Shown one piece after another: positions 53,370 to 64,000 of a stretch of DNA of 64,000 nt; position 1 is the first letter of the stretch, and every line of letters begins with the position of its first letter. The position numbers and the translations under genes were made by a program. The stretch covers positions 22,101,501-22,165,500 of the forward strand of contig NC_088099.1 of NCBI RefSeq assembly GCF_036370855.1, read 5' to 3'. Under the pieces are notes generated by a model, which did not search any database, was not told the DNA's origin, and was given only the letters and a program-made list of their open reading frames with translations. The stretch is from Dromaius novaehollandiae (taxonomy: Eukaryota > Chordata > Aves > Casuariiformes > Dromaiidae).

Positions 53370-56300
53370 AGTCAGGTCAAACAGGAGCCACATTTTGTGA
53401 AAGAAGACTGGCTGTAGCATTTGAGACCAAAGTGTAGCCAACTTGTATACCCAGCAAACAGTGAGAACAGAACAAACATATTTGGTACGTTCCCCAAGTA
53501 CTCTCCCAGCCAAATAAGAGAAGCAAATGCAAATGGCTCTCAGGCCTAACTCAGAATTCAAATACTAGTGAGGATCAGGAGAGCCAGCAAGCTGGGTTTC
53601 ATTCAAATAGTAAGCTAAACATCGTCCCTGAAGAACCATTGCTAGGCATTTCATTGCAAACTCTTGCTGGGGACAAAAAAAATCAACAGGACAACCAACA
53701 AGACATCTGTCATCGTATCAATAGTCACATTTTCAAATGTGACCTCTTGTTAAAGTTAACACATTCATTATGTATCAGCTAAGAAAAGCTGTTTTCACTA
53801 ATGTGAACAGAAATGACCCTCCTCCCCCAGTATACCAACTCTCTTATCTGGTCCAACACATGTTGCAACCTGATCTAGACTTGTATCCACTATTATCTCT
53901 TCCACCTTATCTACTGGTATCTCCATTGAGGAGCCCACCTTCCCAGAGCTCCTGAACCCTCTTAGTTATGTACTACCGAAAGAAAGTCAGGCTGACTTCC
54001 TAACCATGCACATATAAATGCATAACTAAGCAGCAATAGTGTGTACATACAAAAATATAAAGCATCACTCAAATTTGAGAAGAAGTACTAAATGTATAAA
54101 ATCTACAATCAATTTTCAACATCTTTAAATAGTCGGGTTTTTTGCCTAAGCAACTACAAATTCAGTATGTTTTAATGCTAACTTATCAAACAAGCTGGAG
54201 GAGTATATACAGTTAACTATTTCAACCAGATTGCACTAAAAGCACAGGAAAAAAACGTCTCTCATCACCAGTAAAAATGCTTTTGTGACACTGCATTCTC
54301 TTCTATCAATATATCTCAAATTAAGGTAAGATGAGATATGATTTCTGATTTTATAGGAATGTGATGAAACCTTGAATCAGCCTATTGAGATCTGCCTAGA
54401 CTTTTTTCCCTTAAATTGAGTTTCTTAGAGAAGGCCCAAAGGGCTTTAAACTCCAGAGTCATATTTTATTTAACAGAAACTGGAACACTAACATCTCAAG
54501 TAAAGACTGGAATTGGTTGTGTAAGACAAATAGAAATAAAAGGATATATTGACAAAACTAGCCCTTCCCCACTGTGTCACTGAAGAGTAGATGCTATCCA
54601 CTTCAGCCCAGCTTAGTGACTTTTAGGGTCACTGTAATCTCCACACAGTTACCTCTGAGTAGCTAGGAAGATTCTCCTTTTCTGGCATTTCAGAGACAGG
54701 GCAGTATCCACACTCTGCTCTTTTCACGGTTTCCTTGCTGTCACAGGCATCCTTACTTGTGCTTCTTTTTCTCCTGACCTAACCCGCAATCTAGAAGAGC
54801 AGTTGCTCCCAAGAGAAGGAGATATCTTTGCCTAAATATCATCCCCTTTTTAAGGAAATATAAGCTTAGAACTGAGAATAAACAGATAAAAAGCTAGTGT
54901 TTCTTCCACAATAATTTCTAGGTTTTTTTTTTTTTTTCCTCACAAATGAAAACTGGGACACTTCTACATTTTTTGTGTTTAAGGAATATTTTTGATCTTT
55001 TCCTTCTTTTCATGATACTGACATGGGATTTTCAAATATCACGCAGAAGCTTATCTTAGAAATGGCTAACCTGCCCATTATTATATGTATGCTTAATTCC
55101 TTCAAAATGTTATAAAGCCTCGAATGTTACTGATATCAGACTGCTGATCTGCCAACTCCTTTTCTTCTCCATTTGCTATTCTCCAGTCGTATCCCTGGAG
55201 AAAGCAGTAGAGCTTTCAAAAAGCCTTTCATCATTGCAACATGCACTATTTTTCTAGTATTCTTGAACAGAGATCACTTATTCCCTTGACACAAGCACAT
55301 ACAGCTCTTGAAATTATGTTTTCCCATTAGTTAGGTCATTTTCATTTCTATGCCTTCACTCCAGGCACCTGTGCATTGCGCCAAAATTCATATCATATTC
55401 CTTATTGAATGCTAAAAGAATTATTCATTGTATTATCCTTAGTCTGTATTATTAAATGATTATAAAATATTTTAAATGATTTATTATATTATCCTTAATA
55501 CCATATTTATTGTCCTTAATCTGTCTTCTCAGTACTGCAACTTCCTCTGCTTCCATCTTATTTATGTGGATGAAGAACCACTTGCTAATTGGTTTCCTTT
55601 CATTTGCAAGATCAGACACATCTTCAGTTTGCATAATTCTCTTGTATCCCTAAAATCTCAATCACTCCCCCAGTTTCTTGCCTCTGAAAGAATTTTTGTG
55701 TTGATGAATGATTTAATCTGTAACAATGATTTAATCTATCAACTGTCAGCTCTAGCTATTCCTAATTCCTTTACTTCCTGCTGACTATCCATTCCATGTC
55801 ACCCGAAACATTTCCCTAAGCTTTTAGTCTCCTTTTGCTCTATGTTCCATCAGTTTTTAAATGGTCATCTTAAGGAAATTGCAAGCTTCTTGCAGAGGCC
55901 ATTCTCTGTTCCAACAGAGGAGATTTTTGGGGAAATCTACAATTAATTAACAGTGTTTTCTGAGAGCTAAAGCAAACTACTCAAATACAAAAGTGCCTGC
56001 ATTTGCTGATATGTTATTTATCACATTTCTTCAGGCAGTAATGATAAGCCCCTTGAAATTCTGTGTGCAGGCTTACTAATTTGAGTTTCCTAGAGATTAG
56101 GACACAAGACTTAACATCTGGTCATGACTAAAATAGATACTCTGATAAAACAATCTCTTCTTTAGTAAGTTGGGAAACTCTGTGGCAAGATCCATAGAAG
56201 GACATGAAGGACAAAAACATGATAGAATACAACATTGTTTTCTTTGAACTTCAAAAAAGTTTCCTGTCATTTCCTGGGGAAACAGTGATATGTTTTATAA

Positions 56301-56888
56301 ATCAAATCCTTCAAATATCTTGAGACACCTTTTAATGACTCTTACATTCCACATCAGAAGTATATTCCTTATTTGTGTTTTAGCATAGAGCACTGCCAGA
56401 AAAAAAGTGACAGCAAATGTTTAATCTTTTGTTTGGAAAATCAGTCTCCCTTTCCCCAAATATATGGAAAAATTATAACAGAGATATATCTTAAGTTCAG
56501 GCAAAGATGGTAATGGGGCCTGTTTTAAATCTTGTCTGAGGTACACAATGCCTGCTGCATATAAAGCATCGTTTTTCATAATATAGCGTGTTTTTAAATG
56601 TTGACATGACATATGTTCATGTGAAACAAAGAAAACTTAAGATGTCAGGCAAACAGGCTGACCCATGTAGTGATGGATGAACATCACAAAAAGTTCTATT
56701 TGATAAATAGTATTCTTCTCAAAGCACTGTTTACTCAGCAGCTGTAAATTAAAATAGGGTAAACACACAGAAACTTTTCAAAGTGCATTTCAATTGAATG
56801 TCATTTCAGTCTGTGGGTAACAAAACAGTTCTGCCAGCAGCCCCTTTCCCCAACTTCAAACCACAAATCAGCCCCCAATGAACCTTAC

Positions 56889-56955
56889 TGGCATAAAGGA
56901 ACAGCATCTCTGATGACACAGGTTCCACCGTTTTTGCAGTATTCTTCAGGACAAT
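56889..56955 (-). CDS. MALRD1: Coding exon: first part of EGF-like domain
   Basis: This 67-bp exon lies between an acceptor ending TTTATGTTTCTAG and a donor CA|GTAAGG. Joined to the LDLa exon it gives an aspartate codon (G|AT), then 21 codons with the EGF signature CPEEYC-KNGGTC and the fourth cysteine in PLC. It ends with two bases (CA) that pair with the first base of the next exon (A) to give Gln. Cysteines 1-4 are therefore here, and cysteines 5-6 are in the exon 37 kb downstream. The NGGTC motif is typical of EGF domains. Too short to stand out as an open reading frame, it is supported by splice sites, phase and cysteine pattern. Confidence 0.88.
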
Positions 56956-57684
56956 CTAGAAACATAAAGGTAAAAATATGATTAAGCTTTTTCCCCCCAT
57001 TATTAGATTTGTCATTGCCTGACTTTCAAAAATGCTGAATATTCACACCTGTCATTTTGGGCACTTAGCACTTGAAAACTCTAACTTTAGGCCTTGACTT
57101 GGTGATGCAACTGTCAAGTTATAAATACATTAAAGTCAATGGACTACTCTTAAGCATAAAGGAGTCCTGGTGCTTCACTTGAACATGTTTCCATTTTTCT
57201 GAAGTCAGAATTTTGTTTGACTCCAGAAATGGAGCTTTTATCACTTACTGGATTTTCAAACAGTGAACATATGGACATATAAAACAAGAAAGGATTCAAA
57301 AGGATTGATCTAGCATATATATTACTGCCTAAATCTAGTATTTTTATTAATAGTTTAAATACAGAGGTGACAAAAGAACAATTGTTTACTCCTGTGTGAT
57401 CTTCTAATTAACAATGCCCAGAATTGTAATGATCAGAATTATAAGCTCATAAACACATGAGAAATCAGTCAATTACTCTTTTTGAGTATGATGTTTAAGA
57501 AAAGGGAGATGTCAGCCATATAGATTATAAACCTTTGATCCCTTTACATGCATTTCCACATTATCAGATTTAGTTCAAAGCAGCAACACAGCAAGAAATA
57601 CTCAAAATCAAAAATGAATCTCCCCAGTCTTTTGTAGGAAGAAAATAACTGTTAAAAATACGGTATTGTCATAACTGGAAGGGT

Positions 57685-58520
57685 TTGGGTAGCAGGGCTG
57701 CAGGGGTGAGCTGTGTGGGAGGAGGCCATGAAGCCCCTTGTGCTGGTCACAGCTGTTCCAGCTGGCTCTGAAAGGCAAGGAAACAGCCCTCATGCCAAAA
57801 CTTCAACCAGGTGCACACGGTGCCTCTGCTCAAACCTATTTAAGAAGGGGTAGGTAGTAGGTGTGAGGGGGCATGGGAGGGGATGTGAAAGGATACATGT
57901 GAGAGGAGACATAAAGGTGGATACATCAAGAGATGTATATGGAGAAAGCAAGTAGAAGGGGGCACTGCTGGGGACGCAGCTGGAGGTGCACTCTTGGAAG
58001 GAGGTACTCCATGCTGGAGGAGGTATGCCTCTGGGGAGACTGCCGCCCATGGTGGACCAACAGTGGAGCAGGGACACCCCTCAGGGACTGCAGCCCGTGG
58101 AGGACCCATGGAAGAGCAGGGACATCCCCCAGGAGACTGCGGCAGGTCAAGGACCAATGCTGGGGCAGAGGAAAATGAGTAAGGAGTAAGAAGCAAGAAG
58201 CAATGGAAGAAAAGAGTAAGAAGCAAGGAGTGACAAAAATAGACCAGGAGGCACTGACCCTAACGCCCTGCGCTGCCTGTCCCCTCACCCAAAGGGTTGG
58301 GAGGGCCTGACCGCAACATGCAGCAACAGCAAGGGACCTGGAGACAAGGAATAGGGAGGAGAGGTGTTGGACTGCAGCTGAGCCTGGGGAAAGCAGGGAA
58401 AAGGTGTTCCCCTGTTTAATTCTTTATGGCTTCTTATTTCTCAATACCTGAATCAGTAATTAAATTTTACTTTAACTGGCATAAATTAAAATAAGCAAAA
58501 TTCCCTGAGTCGAGACACAC
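57685..58520 (+). mobile_element. LTR-like avian dispersed element with internal GC-rich tandem units
   Basis: An abrupt GC-rich island in AT-rich intron. In order it shows a TATA-like TATTTAAG at 57837-57844, purine-rich sequence, at least three 48-49 bp units (58036-58084, 58085-58132, 58133-58171) built on GACTGC..CCCATGG/CGTGGAGGACC, a GTAAGAAGCAAG-type repeat, and an AT-rich end with TAATTAAATTTTAC then CCTGAGTCGAG. From memory this layout matches a family common in bird genomes that I take to be an endogenous-retrovirus LTR; the class is uncertain. Open frames inside it (for example 57840-58226 minus) follow the tandem units and are not genes. Confidence 0.5.
58036..58171 (+). repeat. 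GC-rich minisatellite, about 49-bp units
   Basis: Units at 58036-58084, 58085-58132 and 58133-58171 (last one short) share GACTGC, GGACC and GCAGGGACA blocks. A more degenerate unit probably precedes them at about 57987-58035. Confidence 0.8.
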
Positions 58521-59635
58521 TTTTTGCACATGACAAATACAAATACCTTTTTCTATTAGACTGAATGACCGTAAGGTTTTACTTTCATTTTTTGCCCCCA
58601 AATATTACAGCAATGTGTAATCGCAGAGGAGCAGTGAATATTCTTCTAAATTTTCATGTGATATTTATGCATAATAGGATTAAAAGTAGTAAAATAAATT
58701 AGGTTTCATTTTGTAACTTTGGTGTATATACCATATAAAACTGTTTGCTGAGGCACGTAAATATTGTGCTATTCAGTGTGAACACCTGCAGTTCTAAGAA
58801 GAAAGAATGAAAAGCATATTACTTAAAAGCTCTACTATCTGAAAAAAATAATGGAAGGTCTGTAATATACCATCAAACAAGTCTACTGGTTTACATTCTA
58901 CATATTTCTACCTTGAACTACTTTCTGATTCTATTCCTTTTCATTTAAAATATTTCTTACAAATAAAATTTACCAAGCATGTATTCATTCTGAATTGTAA
59001 AATCATTAATTTGGGGTGTTAAAGTATCATTGCTTCTCTCAGATAAAAGAAACACATGTACAACAAGCATATATAATGAACACAACACTTTGGGTCAAGT
59101 TTTGCTCCCAGAGAGACCAGTGGGTACCTCACACTAAGAAGTGAAGGTAAACCCTAGCCTTCTAGTTGTTTTGTGAATAAACACTTAACATGTTCTAATA
59201 AATTATAGTACATACTAAATTTTATGAAATATATTTTACAATTATATTCTATAAATAAAAACATGTTCTAAAAATGGAAGATTTACATCATACTTTAAAA
59301 AAATCCCAGTAATCTCAGAATTCACTAAAGTGGGTTACTGTCATAGCTAAAATCAACATGGGGTGTGAGTATTCCATCACAGAGGCTTTTTTTTTTTCAA
59401 ACAATGCAGGTATATCTTAAGAAACATCCCTTATGCACATGCCATGATAACTATATTATTTTCCATTTGTATTTCACTATTTTTCTGTGTGATACTTTCA
59501 TGATGCAAATTCATGCTTGATGTAATCTGATTAAACTTTAGCAGAGGAACTTCAGTCTAGTTTGAGGACTGCCTAAAGACTTATTAATAAACCACTATAT
59601 TTTTCTCTTTCAAATGATATTTTTATGTAAAACTA

Positions 59636-64000
<4,365 letters not shown>

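Larger units (their letters stand above)
19835..56888 (-). other. MALRD1: 37-kb intron splitting the EGF domain
   Basis: Donor GTAAGG at the end of the first EGF exon and acceptor TTTTACTCACAG before the second. The junction makes a Gln codon between EGF cysteines 4 and 5, so no intervening exon is required. The intron is AT-rich. It holds a CR1 relic (30290-30645), simple repeats, short tandem duplications (36326-36375, 39823-39859, 53314-53369) and a possible LTR near 37241-37723. I see no second gene on either strand. Open frames up to 114 codons here lack domains, splice support or codon-bias cues. Confidence 0.7.

Noticed and set aside
57840..58288. 128- and 120-codon minus-strand open frames rich in Pro/Ser
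   Set aside because: They run through the GC-rich 49-bp tandem units of a repeat element, where overlapping frames stay open in several phases on both strands.

Overview
This window looks like bird genomic DNA: AT-rich, almost all non-coding, sparse in repeats, with spliceosomal introns and decayed CR1 LINE 3' ends (for example 3483-3605, 14850-15335 and 30290-30645). It also carries an LTR-like element with GC-rich internal tandem units of a kind I associate with avian genomes. A non-avian sauropsid cannot be excluded from sequence alone. There is no prokaryotic or phage gene organisation, no CRISPR array, and no RNA gene that I can support.

The one gene I can reconstruct is the 3' end of a large minus-strand transmembrane gene, most likely MALRD1 (MAM and LDL-receptor class A domain containing 1, mouse Diet1). 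Seven exons join in frame with matching phases. They encode the last 204 residues plus the stop: an LDL-receptor class A module (59641-59766), an EGF-like domain split over two exons (56889-56955 and 19752-19834), a single transmembrane helix (19572-19662), and a cytoplasmic tail over three exons (9805-9880, 8130-8186, 7221-7337). A 3'UTR follows with AATAAA signals at 7015-7020 and 6951-6956. The MAM domains and the rest of the ectodomain must lie beyond position 64000. The three short tail exons are too small to show up as open reading frames.

Layout, left to right on the plus strand: 1-6920 is downstream intergenic DNA with an (AT)n microsatellite and a CR1 remnant. 6930-9880 holds the 3'UTR and the three tail exons. 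9881-19571 is an intron with CR1 and MIR-like relics. 19572-19834 holds the transmembrane and second EGF exons, separated by only 89 bp. 19835-56888 is one 37 kb intron that interrupts the EGF domain. 56889-59766 holds the first EGF exon and the LDLa exon. 59767-64000 is intron continuing upstream.

The most interesting observation is the cytoplasmic tail. It carries two FxNPLY motifs (FANPLY and FPNPLY) of the LDL-receptor endocytic type, in two separate exons with similar flanking residues, which suggests duplication of a sorting-signal exon. I found no previously undescribed multi-gene system in this window.
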